The position numbers and the translations under genes were made by a program. DNA of 64,000 nucleotides, from the NCBI RefSeq assembly GCF_031010175.1, contig NZ_JAUAMB010000015.1:1-64000 (forward strand), in the 5' to 3' direction. This stretch comes from Halomonas sp. SpR1 (GTDB lineage: Bacteria; Pseudomonadota; Gammaproteobacteria; Pseudomonadales; Halomonadaceae). This document shows, in pieces, positions 1 to 9,059 of the stretch (positions are counted from its first letter, which is position 1; every line of letters begins with the position of its first letter). The notes beneath the pieces were generated by a model. That model was not told the DNA's origin, did no database searches, and saw only the letters and a program-made list of their open reading frames with translations.

Positions 1-111
1 GAAGAAAGACCGAAGAAGAGCCTTGGAGGGCTGACACCGTCAGCCTATGCCGAGCAACTGGTGGTAAAACACGATAAAGTTACTTCTGACTCTAAACCCA
101 GGTGCTACTGA
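1..111 (+). pseudogene. C-terminal end of IS3-family transposase (OrfB), cut by the window edge
   Basis: The frame is open from the first base and ends at the TGA at 109-111, encoding 36 residues that begin EERPKKSLGGLTPSAYAEQL. The pattern (N)EERP-x5-LGGLTP-x-AYA is the conserved C-terminal end of IS3-family OrfB (DDE) transposases; the final Glu of the catalytic triad normally lies a little upstream, outside the window. Whether the rest of the gene is intact cannot be seen. The element's right inverted repeat should lie just after the stop; 111-137 (ending GTTACA) is the likely place, but without the left end this cannot be confirmed. Confidence 0.75.
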
Positions 112-379
112 AGATGGGGTGACGTCGGAACGTTACAGATAACACTCGCATTTTAACGGATACACTAGTCAGATTATGTAAGCATATTCTTAAAAAAATG
201 TAAGACATCTCTTACAAAAACACTTTTGATCTACATTCAGGCTCAATTGTAGGTGGCAGATGAACGCCATAAAGCTTGGATTCATAGAATAACTGCAGCA
301 CTTTGGAACACCCGTCAAAATCAAGAGGAACGTCGTCTGCACCATATCTGCCTTATCTACCCAAGTGACGCACAGCACG

Positions 380-903
380 GGTACCGACAACTGGCAAAGA
401 CACAACGATACCGATTTTTGGCTATCGTATGGCCCGCATAAGATAGCCAAGGCAATTGGTTACTACACGCATAACGGCGTTATCAGCGATAGTTGGCGAA
501 GCAGACGGGGTTAGGCAAGATTCCGCATGGTTGGACATCAAGCAGTACCATGCCGAGAGGGGGGAAAACGGCACTATACCTTCACTGGGAAGGCAACACG
601 GTGATCAAGGGTCACAAAGAATCCGGGCTGAAGATGGTGATCGAAAGGCGTAGTGGCTACCTATTGGCAGTGAGGATACTAGCAATCACCGTCACTAGAA
701 CGGATAGAGCAATGACCCGGTTATTGACACCACCACGCCAAGGGAATAGTTCACACCATCACCCCAAGGTGGCTAAGGCCGCCTCGACCAAGACCTACTT
801 TTGCAACACGTACCGCTCAGGCCAGCATGGTACTAATGAAAACACCAATGATCTGATGCACCAATATTTCCTGAAAGGACAGAGTTCCAAAACGGCTTCG
901 TGA
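380..903 (+). pseudogene. Decayed IS30-family transposase
   Basis: Degenerate coding sequence with IS30 hallmarks in two frames. The N-terminal helix-turn-helix is recognisable as YRQLAKTQRYRF (about 382-417) and then, after a frameshift, as KIAKAIGYYTHNGVISDSWR (about 441-500). The C-terminal catalytic part follows at about 583-903, with HWEGNTVIKGH, ERRSGYLLAVRI, KTYFCNTYRSGQ and GTNENTNDLMHQYF. The central third of a normal 320-380 residue transposase is missing, stops interrupt the frame at 439-490, the first catalytic Asp (WEGD) has become Asn, and the usual DNGSEF segment is unrecognisable. It therefore cannot be active. It lies next to the IS3 fragment, so this spot has collected more than one insertion. 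Confidence 0.72.
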
Positions 904-990
904 AAAAACTGGCATTATCATCTATTGAAACAAGTACTTAAGATATTTTTCATACAGGCACTACTGACACGCACGTTACAGGCCAATCGC

Positions 991-1011
991 GCGGCGCGTT
1001 AAGCGCGCCGC
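991..1011 (-). terminator. Hairpin downstream of the response-regulator gene
   Basis: Perfect 8-bp GC-rich stem (GCGGCGCG / CGCGCCGC) with a 5-nt loop, about 50 bp after the stop of the gene ending at 1064. There is no T-run on the minus strand, so intrinsic termination is only likely, not certain. Confidence 0.4.
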
Positions 1012-1063
1012 AGCTAACCACATCAGGTCTTAACAAACAGCAGGCCTCAATAACAACAGCCGC

Positions 1064-1726
1064 TTAGGAGACAACCTTCGGCGGTTCGACTTCCAGCTTC
1101 TGGGCAGCAATCACTGCCTGGGTGCGGGAGTGAACGCCCAGCTTGCGTAGAATCGCTGTCACGTGAGCCTTGATGGTCGCTTCAGAGACGCTCAGTTCGT
1201 AAGCAATCTGTTTATTCAGCAGGCCTTCGGTGAGCATATTCAAGACGCGGAACTGCTGGGGCGTTAGCGAGGCAATCGCCTCAGCAAAGCGCGACTCCTC
1301 CTCGCTGGTCTCTTCCAAGACGTTGGCCAACGCCTCGGGCAGCCACACTTCGCCCTGCAGGATTTCGCCAACCGCTTCAGCAATAAGCTGCAGTGAAGAC
1401 GATTTAGGGATAAAACCCGACGCGCCGTAGTCAATAGCACGACGCACCACGTAGGGCTCATCACTGCCTGATACCACCGCCACGGGAATATCGGGCATCT
1501 GGCCGCGTAGTTGAATCAAGCCTGAGAAGCCGTGGGCTCCCGGCATATGCAGATCGAGCAGAATCAAGTCGGCATCAGGATGGCGATTCACCACATCGGT
1601 GGTGGCTTCCATGGTGTCCGCTTCGACAATTTCCGCCTGGGGGGCCAACTGGCGTAACGCTTGGGTCAGCGCTGCACGAAACAGCGGGTGATCGTCAGCG
1701 ACGATAAACTTATGAGCTACTGCCAT
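1064..1726 (-). CDS. NarL/FixJ (LuxR-type) response regulator, CrbR-like
   Basis: A 220-residue two-component response regulator. The receiver domain (about 5-120) has the acidic pair D11-D12, phospho-acceptor D58 in LLDLHMPG, and conserved K108 in FIPK. A LuxR-type helix-turn-helix follows at about 153-205 (LTPQQFRVL...NKQIAYELSVSEATIKAHV). The ATG at 1726 is preceded by GGAGGAAT at good spacing. The next gene on the same strand upstream is acs. In Vibrio and Pseudomonas a regulator of this class, CrbR, with the transporter-kinase CrbS, activates acs; assigning that role here is inference from position and family. No kinase gene is in the window. A terminator-like hairpin separates it from acs, so it is probably transcribed separately. 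Confidence 0.85.
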   Translation of the reverse strand: MAVAHKFIVADDHPLFRAALTQALRQLAPQAEIVEADTMEATTDVVNRHPDADLILLDLHMPGAHGFSGLIQLRGQMPDIPVAVVSGSDEPYVVRRAIDYGASGFIPKSSSLQLIAEAVGEILQGEVWLPEALANVLEETSEEESRFAEAIASLTPQQFRVLNMLTEGLLNKQIAYELSVSEATIKAHVTAILRKLGVHSRTQAVIAAQKLEVEPPKVVS

Positions 1727-1904
1727 GGATATTCCTCCGGTTCCTCGAGCAGCGGGGTTGTCTGCCGCCGCGACGCTAGGCTCTTACGGTTGTGAAGCAT
1801 GGTACCCCATGGGCTTCATCATGCCCAAGCATCACATGCACAATTTATAATAGATCGTTCACACAAGTGAAACACGCATCTATAAACGCGTATCTATAAA
1901 CACA

Positions 1905-1939
1905 GCCGTGCCGACCTACTCGGGTCGGCACGGCTTTTT
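1905..1939. terminator. Strong hairpin between acs and the response-regulator gene
   Basis: Twelve-bp perfect stem GCCGTGCCGACC / GGTCGGCACGGC (1905-1916 and 1923-1934) with a 6-nt loop, followed by TTTTT on the plus strand and with A-rich sequence on the other side. It lies 43 bp after the acs stop, so it probably ends the acs transcript on the minus strand, although the T-run faces the other way. Confidence 0.65.
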
Positions 1940-1981
1940 CAAGGGGCTGTTGCGGCTAAACAGCCTAATTCGTTGTCGCCA

Positions 1982-3931
1982 TTATTGGTTGGCACGATGC
2001 TCAATTAGCTCATCGACCACCGAGGGGTCAGCCAGCGTACTGGTATCCCCCAAACCATCACACTCATTGGCGGCAATCTTGCGCAGAATACGGCGCATGA
2101 TTTTACCCGAGCGGGTTTTCGGCAAACCTGGCGCCCATTGGATGACATCCGGCGACGCAATCGGGCCAATATCTTTGCGCACCCACTGGGTCAGCTCTTT
2201 TTTGAGTTCGTCTGTCGGCTCGATACCGTCATTCAGGGTGACATAAATATAGATGCCTTGTCCCTTAATATCGTGCGGAAAACCAACAACGGCTGCTTCC
2301 GCAACGGCGCTGTGGGCCACCAGAGAAGACTCAATCTCGGCGGTGCCCATGCGGTGACCCGAAACGTTCAGAACGTCGTCCACACGACCAGTGATCCAGT
2401 AGTAACCATCCTCATCGCGGCGACAGCCGTCACCTGTAAAGTACATACCATCGTAGGTCGAGAAGTAAGTCTGAACATAGCGCTCGTGGTCACCCCAAAT
2501 AGAGCGCGCCTGGCCCGGCCAAGCGTCAAGGATCACCAAGTTGCCTTCAGCGGCGCCTTCCAGTTTATTCCCTTCGTTATCGACCAGCGCGGGCTTCACA
2601 CCGAAAAACGGTACGGTCGCAGAGCCAGGTTTAAGCGACGTAGCGCCCGGCAGCGGCGCAATCATGATGCCGCCGGTCTCAGTCTGCCACCAGGTATCCA
2701 CAATCGGGCATTTTTCATTGCCGATCACGCGATAGAACCACTCCCATGCCTCGGGATTGATCGGCTCGCCCACAGAGCCCAGCAGACGCAGGCTGTCGCG
2801 CTTGCTAGAGTCCATAACGTTTTCGCCATGGGCCATCAGAGCACGCACCGCAGTGGGCGCAGTATAGAGAATATTGACGTTGTGTTTATCAACGATATCA
2901 CCCATACGGCCATGGGTGGGATAGCTGGGAACGCCCTCAAACATCAGGGTCGTCGCACCGTTGGCCAAGGGGCCATAAACGATATAGCTATGCCCGGTGA
3001 CCCAGCCAACGTCCGCGGTGCACCAGTAGATTTCACCCTCTTGATAATCAAACACGTACTGATGAGTCATGGCGGCATAGGTCAGGTAGCCACCGGTGGT
3101 GTGCTTCAGACCTTTAGGCGCACCGGTAGAGCCTGAGGTATAGAGAATAAACAGCGGGTCTTCGGCGCCCATGGCTTCGGCTTCACACTCGCTGGACTGC
3201 TTATCGACCAGCTCGTCAAACCAGACATCGCGGCCCTCTTTCCAGTCAATCTCACCGCCGGTGCGTTTCACCACCAAAACGTTTTTGCATACATCAGTGC
3301 CGTCACGGGTCAGCGCAGCATCCACGTTCTCCTTCAGCGGCACGTGCTTGCCACCGCGCACTGACTCATCGGCGGTAATCACCAGTTTGGAGTCGGCGCC
3401 GATAACACGCTGGGCAACGGCATCGGGAGAGAAGCCGCCAAATACTACAGAGTGAACGGCCCCGATACGCGAGCAGGCCAGCATCGCCATGGCTGCTTCG
3501 GGAATCATCGGCATATACAGCGTGACGGTATCACCTTTACCGATGCCCAGCTCTTTCAGCGCGTTGGCTAGCTGATTCGTGCGTGCATAGAGTTCGCGAT
3601 AAGTAATATGTTTGGATTCATTGGGATTGTCGCCTTCCCAAATGATTGCCGTCTGATCACCACGCTTTTCAAGATGGCGGTCAAGACAGTTGGCGCTGAC
3701 GTTCAGCAGGCCATCTTCAAACCAACGGATATCGACATTATCACGCGCAAAGGAGGTATTTTTGATTTTAGTGGGCGCTTTAATCCAGTCCAGACGCTTG
3801 GCCTGCTCGGCCCAGAAGCCTTCCGGGTCGTCCATCGACTGCTGATACATGGCCTCATATTTGGCTTTATCGGCCCAGGCATTGGCGGCGAAATCGTCGC
3901 GCACCGGATAGACGTTCTGTTGATCGCTCAT
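1982..3931 (-). CDS. acs: Acetyl-CoA synthetase
   Basis: A 649-residue AMP-forming acetate-CoA ligase, which converts acetate, ATP and CoA to acetyl-CoA through acetyl-AMP; the length is normal for the family. The nucleotide-binding signature [11 protein letters not shown] lies at 264-274. The C-terminal catalytic lysine is K610 in [10 protein letters not shown], the residue that Pat-type acetyltransferases modify in homologues. The enzyme scavenges acetate in the cytoplasm. An AGAGG-type ribosome site precedes the ATG. The 195-bp upstream region holds a perfect palindrome at 3974-3988, a plausible regulator site, and the response regulator downstream may control the gene. No truncation or missing residue is seen. 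Confidence 0.97.
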   Translation of the reverse strand: MSDQQNVYPVRDDFAANAWADKAKYEAMYQQSMDDPEGFWAEQAKRLDWIKAPTKIKNTSFARDNVDIRWFEDGLLNVSANCLDRHLEKRGDQTAIIWEGDNPNESKHITYRELYARTNQLANALKELGIGKGDTVTLYMPMIPEAAMAMLACSRIGAVHSVVFGGFSPDAVAQRVIGADSKLVITADESVRGGKHVPLKENVDAALTRDGTDVCKNVLVVKRTGGEIDWKEGRDVWFDELVDKQSSECEAEAMGAEDPLFILYTSGSTGAPKGLKHTTGGYLTYAAMTHQYVFDYQEGEIYWCTADVGWVTGHSYIVYGPLANGATTLMFEGVPSYPTHGRMGDIVDKHNVNILYTAPTAVRALMAHGENVMDSSKRDSLRLLGSVGEPINPEAWEWFYRVIGNEKCPIVDTWWQTETGGIMIAPLPGATSLKPGSATVPFFGVKPALVDNEGNKLEGAAEGNLVILDAWPGQARSIWGDHERYVQTYFSTYDGMYFTGDGCRRDEDGYYWITGRVDDVLNVSGHRMGTAEIESSLVAHSAVAEAAVVGFPHDIKGQGIYIYVTLNDGIEPTDELKKELTQWVRKDIGPIASPDVIQWAPGLPKTRSGKIMRRILRKIAANECDGLGDTSTLADPSVVDELIEHRANQ

Positions 3932-3973
3932 AAAATTGCCTCTGTCCGTGAAAATGCACTCTCTAAGAAACTG

Positions 3974-4027
3974 TAGTCGATACGACTAGTTATGGGGCTT
4001 AATTGGCCATTATCGTAAGTATCGACT
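3974..4027. promoter_or_regulatory. Candidate operator upstream of acs: palindrome plus a distal half-site
   Basis: TAGTCG-ATA-CGACTA (3974-3988) is a perfect 6+3+6 palindrome 43-57 bp before the acs ATG. A second copy of the core, GTATCGACT at 4019-4027, is the exact reverse complement of AGTCGATAC at 3975-3983. Paired sites of this kind suit a dimeric regulator such as the neighbouring LuxR-type protein; the link is inferred. Confidence 0.45.
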
Positions 4028-4126
4028 GCCATAAATGTTCTCCTAGCATAAACCTCCTCGCGCGGGCTTCCCTTTAGACATTGGTATTATCGTTTTTTAT
4101 TTAAAAAACAAAGATTTATAAACAAA

Positions 4127-4675
4127 TCACAAGACAACTTCCGGCCTGTAGACCAAGGTCTTAGCACAGTGTCGACAGCGGTAACGACGCCCATTTACCA
4201 CTAAAGCATGACGCCTCGGGGTAAATTGATGAAAGCGGCAATCGCACTGGTAACGATAAGGTGCGGACTGCGCCTGCTTAATATCAAACCGGTGGGTCAC
4301 ACTGGGCACTAAGCCGAAGAGATCGCGCATCACCGTTTTCCACTCGTGACCGTGGGGTTTCAGGCGCGGGCCATTATCCAAATGAAACACCAGCCAGTGA
4401 GCCATTTCGTGGGGAATCACCTCATCAAAAAACGCTGTGCGGTTTTCATTCAGCAGTACCGGATTAAAACGTAAACCACCGTGGCCAAGATGTGCCTGCC
4501 CGGCTGCCGCGCCGCGCAGGTTAAACCACACTTTTGGCGCTGGCAGCGACGGGCACACTTCACAGCAGCGCTGCCACGCCTGTTCAACGCGTACCCGCGC
4601 GGCCTGGTGCAGCGCTGTCTCCGACATGGCTGCCAATTCAGCGGCAGGCCAGGGGGGCAGTGGTAATGTCTTCAT
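4127..4675 (-). CDS. SprT-family zinc-dependent metalloprotease-like protein
   Basis: A 182-residue protein with the SprT-like (SPRTN) domain. The zincin motif is H89-E90-x-x-H93 (PHEMAHWLVFH), with further histidines in KPHGHEW (108, 110). A C-terminal zinc ribbon has two Cys pairs, YQCDC (144, 146) and YRCRHC (167, 170). Eukaryotic relatives cleave DNA-protein crosslinks; the substrate of bacterial SprT proteins is not established, so only the metalloprotease fold is claimed. The ATG at 4675 is 30 bp from the divergent YecA-family ORF, so the two genes share a promoter region. Confidence 0.88.
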   Translation of the reverse strand: MKTLPLPPWPAAELAAMSETALHQAARVRVEQAWQRCCEVCPSLPAPKVWFNLRGAAAGQAHLGHGGLRFNPVLLNENRTAFFDEVIPHEMAHWLVFHLDNGPRLKPHGHEWKTVMRDLFGLVPSVTHRFDIKQAQSAPYRYQCDCRFHQFTPRRHALVVNGRRYRCRHCAKTLVYRPEVVL

Positions 4676-4738
4676 TAGTGATAAACTAGCCGTTAAAGAT
4701 AACCATTGATGAACGATTGTATAGATGAGGCTTTACTC

Positions 4739-5398
4739 ATGGCAGAGCGCAGCGATACGCCTGAAACGAACACGCCCCCGCAGCCACTGCTCGAGGATGA
4801 GCAACTGGACAGACTGGATGACTTCCTCGACTCTGATCAAGTGGATGAAGACGCCCTGGATCTCATCTCCGCCCATGGTTTTTTAGTGGCCCTTGCGGTA
4901 GCCCCTAGCGAAGTGCCCACTACCCAGTGGCTGGCTGAGCTGTTTCAGGGCGAGCCTCGCTACGCCAGCGATGCTGAGCGTGATGAGATTACCACCCTGC
5001 TCACGCTGCTGCGTGACAATGCAGTGGCAGTACTCGAACAAGGCGGCCTGCCGGAACTACCGTTTGAGCTGACGCTGGGCGGTGAGCCTGCCGAGGAAAC
5101 GCCTATCGGTGACTGGTGTGCAGGCTTTATGGAGGGCGTCTTCAGCGACGAAAGCGCCTGGTTCCAGGACGATGAAGAGGCCGCCGCCACCCTGCTGCTA
5201 CCATTTATGCTGCTCTCCGGACTGTTCGACGATGAGCCGGACATGGCCGAACTGGCTAAGGATCAAGCGCGCCAGGAGTCGCTGGTGGTACAGTTGCCGG
5301 AGCTGGTGTTGGATCTTTATCTGCATTACCGCGTGCCGCAGGAAACGCCCAAACCCAAACCGCGCAAAAAAACGCCTGCAAAAGGCAAAAAGCGCTAG
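4739..5398 (+). CDS. YecA/UPF0149 family protein
   Basis: About 219 residues. The N-terminal half carries the UPF0149 pattern (LDDFLDS...ISAHGFLVALAV...WLAELF...GDWCAGFMEGV), a helical fold of unknown function. The protein is strongly acidic until a basic tail rich in Lys and Pro (KPKPRKKTPAKGKKR); unlike many YecA proteins the tail has no SEC-C zinc motif. The frame extends back to an ATG at 4706, but the ATG at 4739 has GATGAGG eight bases upstream and is the better start. The gene is divergent from the sprT-like gene and is followed by the convergent cardiolipin synthase gene. Confidence 0.85.
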   Translation: MAERSDTPETNTPPQPLLEDEQLDRLDDFLDSDQVDEDALDLISAHGFLVALAVAPSEVPTTQWLAELFQGEPRYASDAERDEITTLLTLLRDNAVAVLEQGGLPELPFELTLGGEPAEETPIGDWCAGFMEGVFSDESAWFQDDEEAAATLLLPFMLLSGLFDDEPDMAELAKDQARQESLVVQLPELVLDLYLHYRVPQETPKPKPRKKTPAKGKKR

Positions 5399-5434
5399 GT
5401 ACTTAGATAAGCATAAGCACGCAGGCAAAAGACG

Positions 5435-6556
5435 CTATTTAAGCCGCATTATCAGCGCGTCAAGCACACCATAGAGCCACTCCCGGACGCGCTGCCCCCA
5501 GGGCCGGGCCGCCCAAGCCTCGGCATCTACCTCCTGGCTGGCGGCAAAGTTACGCTCAAACAGCTCGCGTACATCGGCCGCGAGCTTCGGATCCTTCGCC
5601 TCTTGGTTGGCTTCCAGATTCCAGTGCAAATTCCAATGGTCAAAGTTACACGAACCAATGCTCACCCACTCATCGGCGAGCACAAATTTGGCATGGATAA
5701 AGGTCGGTTGAAACTCAAAAATGCGCACTCCGGCCTTGAGCATGGCGTGATAAAAGCGCTGCCCGGCAAAACGCACGCCGGGATGATCATGCTTTGCCCC
5801 CGGCAACAATAAACGCACGTCAACCCCGCGGCGAGCCGCCCGAACCAAGCGCCGACGCAGGGCAAAAGTGGGCACGAAATAGGGCGTACACAGCCAGAGC
5901 CGTTCATTTACCTGGCTGACACGATGATGCAGCGAGTGGCGAATCGCTTGATAGCGGTAGCCACGGGCTGACATTGCCCGCCCAGGCACGCCATTAGGGA
6001 GCACCTGTGGCTTACGGCGCTCAGGGAGAGTCGCCGGGCGATTATCGCCCTTCTCCGCGCGGGTCAGGCGCGAATGCCACAGCCGGCGAAACAGCAGCTC
6101 CCAATCGGCCACCACTGGCCCTTCAATACGTAGCGCAATTTCGTACCAGGCATTGAGAAACTCATCCACCGCGCCAAAACCGCCGGTAAACGCCAGTTCG
6201 CCATCGATAACCACTATTTTGCGGTGATCGCGGCTTAAGTTCCGTGCTAAAGAGTGAAAGCCAATAGGGTTAAAAAAGCGCAGCTGAACACCGCCCTGCT
6301 TGAGGTGTTGGCGATCACTATTGGAGAGGCCCATGGAGCCATAACCATCCAACATCAGACAGACGCAGACCCCGCGTTTGGCAGCTTTTATAAGCGCATC
6401 GCTGACCTGATCGGCAAGCTCCCCCGACTCCATCAAGTAGAGCTCTACCAGCACATAGTGCCGTGCGGTATGCACCGCTTCAAACATGGCCGGCAGAAAG
6501 CGCGCAGCCTCGGGCAGCAGCGTAAAGCGATTACCTTCTCGCCACTCGTTCCGCAT
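5435..6556 (-). CDS. clsB: Cardiolipin synthase, ClsB-like phospholipase-D family
   Basis: A 373-residue protein with two PLD catalytic motifs: H111-x-K113-x4-D118 (DHRKIVVIDGE) with a following GG, and H288-x-K290-x4-D295 (HAKFVLADEWVSIGS). This type joins phospholipid head groups to form cardiolipin at the inner membrane. The N-terminal transmembrane helices of ClsA are absent and the length is close to the 410-residue ClsB, hence the ClsB assignment. AGGAGCACCT precedes the ATG. It lies 32 bp after rsmJ on the same strand and is probably cotranscribed with tsaB and rsmJ. Confidence 0.88.
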   Translation of the reverse strand: MRNEWREGNRFTLLPEAARFLPAMFEAVHTARHYVLVELYLMESGELADQVSDALIKAAKRGVCVCLMLDGYGSMGLSNSDRQHLKQGGVQLRFFNPIGFHSLARNLSRDHRKIVVIDGELAFTGGFGAVDEFLNAWYEIALRIEGPVVADWELLFRRLWHSRLTRAEKGDNRPATLPERRKPQVLPNGVPGRAMSARGYRYQAIRHSLHHRVSQVNERLWLCTPYFVPTFALRRRLVRAARRGVDVRLLLPGAKHDHPGVRFAGQRFYHAMLKAGVRIFEFQPTFIHAKFVLADEWVSIGSCNFDHWNLHWNLEANQEAKDPKLAADVRELFERNFAASQEVDAEAWAARPWGQRVREWLYGVLDALIMRLK

Positions 6557-6588
6557 AGGTGCTCCTGGGTTGATAGGGTGCCAACGAT

Positions 6589-7332
6589 CTAGCGTGCCAA
6601 TGAGCGATGCACATACAGATCGTAGCGGCTGGTTTTACCCTCAAGGGTATGCTGGGGCGCTGGGCCCGCAATAGGCGGCGCTTTACGGGGGCGTTTAACC
6701 ACCACCCGGTGAGTGGCCACATCCAGTGCTGCTTCAAGTAATCGCGGGGCATCGTTATCGTCGCCAGCCAACTCGCGAAACAGCCGCATCTCTTTTTTCA
6801 CCAGCGCCGATTTCTCACGATGGGGAAACATCGGATCCAGGTGTATCACCTGGGGTGAAAAGCGTGCGTTTGCGACGAGTTCAGCCAAGGATTGAGCCGC
6901 ATCGCCGTGACGCAGCACCATTCGGGCAGCAATATCCGCCGTCTCGCTATGTCTGGAGGCGCGCTTCAGACCATCCTCTAACAGCGCCGCAATCGCTGCG
7001 ACTCGCTCAATTAACAAAACCTGAGCGCCTAAACTCGCCAACACAAAGGCATCACGCCCCAGCCCGGCGGTGGCATCGACAATACTCGGTGTCACACCCT
7101 TGGAGAGCCCACACGCCTTGGCGACTAGCTGGCCTCGCCCACCGCCAAAGCGGCGCCGGTGAGCGGCTTTACCCGCCGCAAAATCAACACTCAGTGGGTT
7201 GCCGTAGCGCTTCTCATCACCCACCAGCACCAGCCCTTCCTCACGTTGCTCTAAACGCAGGCCGTCAGGTAGAACAACTCCTTCATGATCGATCTCAACG
7301 TCGCCCTCAACATGGCTCTCTACAAAGCTCAT
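6589..7332 (-). CDS. rsmJ: 16S rRNA (guanine1516-N2)-methyltransferase
   Basis: A 247-residue member of the RsmJ (DUF548) family, which methylates N2 of G1516 of 16S rRNA using S-adenosylmethionine. The SAM-binding motif [11 protein letters not shown] is at 86-96 and the catalytic DPMFP motif ([13 protein letters not shown]) follows. The [24 protein letters not shown] segment before the SAM motif is typical of this family. The start codon overlaps the tsaB stop by 4 bp, so translation is probably coupled. Confidence 0.93.
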   Translation of the reverse strand: MSFVESHVEGDVEIDHEGVVLPDGLRLEQREEGLVLVGDEKRYGNPLSVDFAAGKAAHRRRFGGGRGQLVAKACGLSKGVTPSIVDATAGLGRDAFVLASLGAQVLLIERVAAIAALLEDGLKRASRHSETADIAARMVLRHGDAAQSLAELVANARFSPQVIHLDPMFPHREKSALVKKEMRLFRELAGDDNDAPRLLEAALDVATHRVVVKRPRKAPPIAGPAPQHTLEGKTSRYDLYVHRSLAR

Positions 7333-8027
7333 GCGGGCTTTTTCCAGGCCACGTCGTTGCGCAGATAAACAGGCTGAACCAAGTGGGCGGCCTGCCCCAA
7401 ACCAGCGGCAAAATCACGCGCCGCCAGCCACGCCATCTCTTCGGCACGGGGCTCTAAATCATCCAAATGCTGGGGCATGCTGAGCTGCACATCGACAGTA
7501 AATTGCTCCCATAGTGCAAAGCCGCTGCCCACGCCCACCCAGTCGGTTTCGTCGCCCGGCAGCCTCAGCCTCTCCGGGGCTAGCACCGCCTCGGCACTCA
7601 TCGGCGTGATGGTATCGTTAAGACAGTGCCAGGTTGCGGCGTACACCTCACCCATGCGGGCATCCAGGGCGGTCACCACGTGGCGCAGGTGGTAGCGACG
7701 GTGGGCCTGAAGGGCCAGCGCCTCCAAGGTAGACACACCCAGTAGCGGGCAGTCGAGGCCAAACGCCAGACCTTGGGCTGCCCCCGCGGCTATTCGCAGC
7801 CCGGTGAACGAACCTGGCCCGCGACCAAAAGCCACGGCATCAAGCTGGGAAGGCGGTACCTGCGCTTCGGCAAGCACTTCATCCACCATCGGCAGCAGCC
7901 GACGGGTATGGGCACGGGGCGTCATCTCAAAGCGCGCCAGACACTCGGTGCCCGAATCGCCTTGGCGCAGTAGCGCTGCAGAGCAGGCGCTTGAAGAGGC
8001 ATCAAGGGCAAGCAGATGTAACGGCAT
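7329..8027 (-). CDS. tsaB: tRNA threonylcarbamoyladenosine biosynthesis protein TsaB
   Basis: A 232-residue ASKHA-fold protein that serves as scaffold partner of TsaD in making t6A37 on ANN-decoding tRNAs. The N-terminal [15 protein letters not shown] segment and the [14 protein letters not shown] motif (about 68-81) are diagnostic. The metal-binding histidines of TsaD are absent, as expected for TsaB. It is first in a tsaB-rsmJ-clsB run. Elsewhere in the window trmO methylates t6A, so two steps of the same modification are encoded about 9 kb apart. Confidence 0.95.
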   Translation of the reverse strand: MPLHLLALDASSSACSAALLRQGDSGTECLARFEMTPRAHTRRLLPMVDEVLAEAQVPPSQLDAVAFGRGPGSFTGLRIAAGAAQGLAFGLDCPLLGVSTLEALALQAHRRYHLRHVVTALDARMGEVYAATWHCLNDTITPMSAEAVLAPERLRLPGDETDWVGVGSGFALWEQFTVDVQLSMPQHLDDLEPRAEEMAWLAARDFAAGLGQAAHLVQPVYLRNDVAWKKPA

Positions 8028-8086
8028 AACAAGTGGCCACTCGAAAGAAAAGTTGCAGCATTATACCTTTGCCATGCCAATACGAC

Positions 8087-8111
8087 GATGGCCCGCATTA
8101 AGCGGGCCATC
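8087..8111 (-). terminator. Hairpin after adk
   Basis: Perfect 10-bp stem GATGGCCCGC / GCGGGCCATC (8087-8096 and 8102-8111) with a 5-nt loop, between adk and tsaB on the minus strand. No clear T-run follows, so it may terminate only in part. Confidence 0.45.
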
Positions 8112-8150
8112 GAAACAGGTAAAACGCTCTTTATTAGCTAAGGGCTCTTA

Positions 8151-8948
<798 letters not shown>

Positions 8949-9010
8949 TTAAAACAGTCAGGTGTCCCAAATCTACCACTTTGGTCGCCCTGCTATAGGC
9001 TTAGCAAGCA

Positions 9011-9038
9011 CAAGCGGCGCCCCGAAGGGCGCCGCTTG
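9011..9038 (-). terminator. Hairpin after aceF
   Basis: Perfect 12-bp stem CAAGCGGCGCCC / GGGCGCCGCTTG with a CGAA tetraloop, 22 bp after the aceF stop. It is followed on the minus strand by a weakly T-rich stretch (TGCTTGCT). Probably ends the aceEF transcript. Confidence 0.6.
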
Positions 9039-9059
9039 TAAAATGTTCATCGCTACTCT

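Noticed and set aside
253..441. Short plus-strand frame at the left end taken as a gene
   Set aside because: Its end matches an IS30 helix-turn-helix with a frameshift after it; treated as part of a decayed transposase.
2138..3136. Long 332-codon plus-strand frame antisense to acs
   Set aside because: Shadow frame of a well-conserved gene on the other strand; its translation matches no family.
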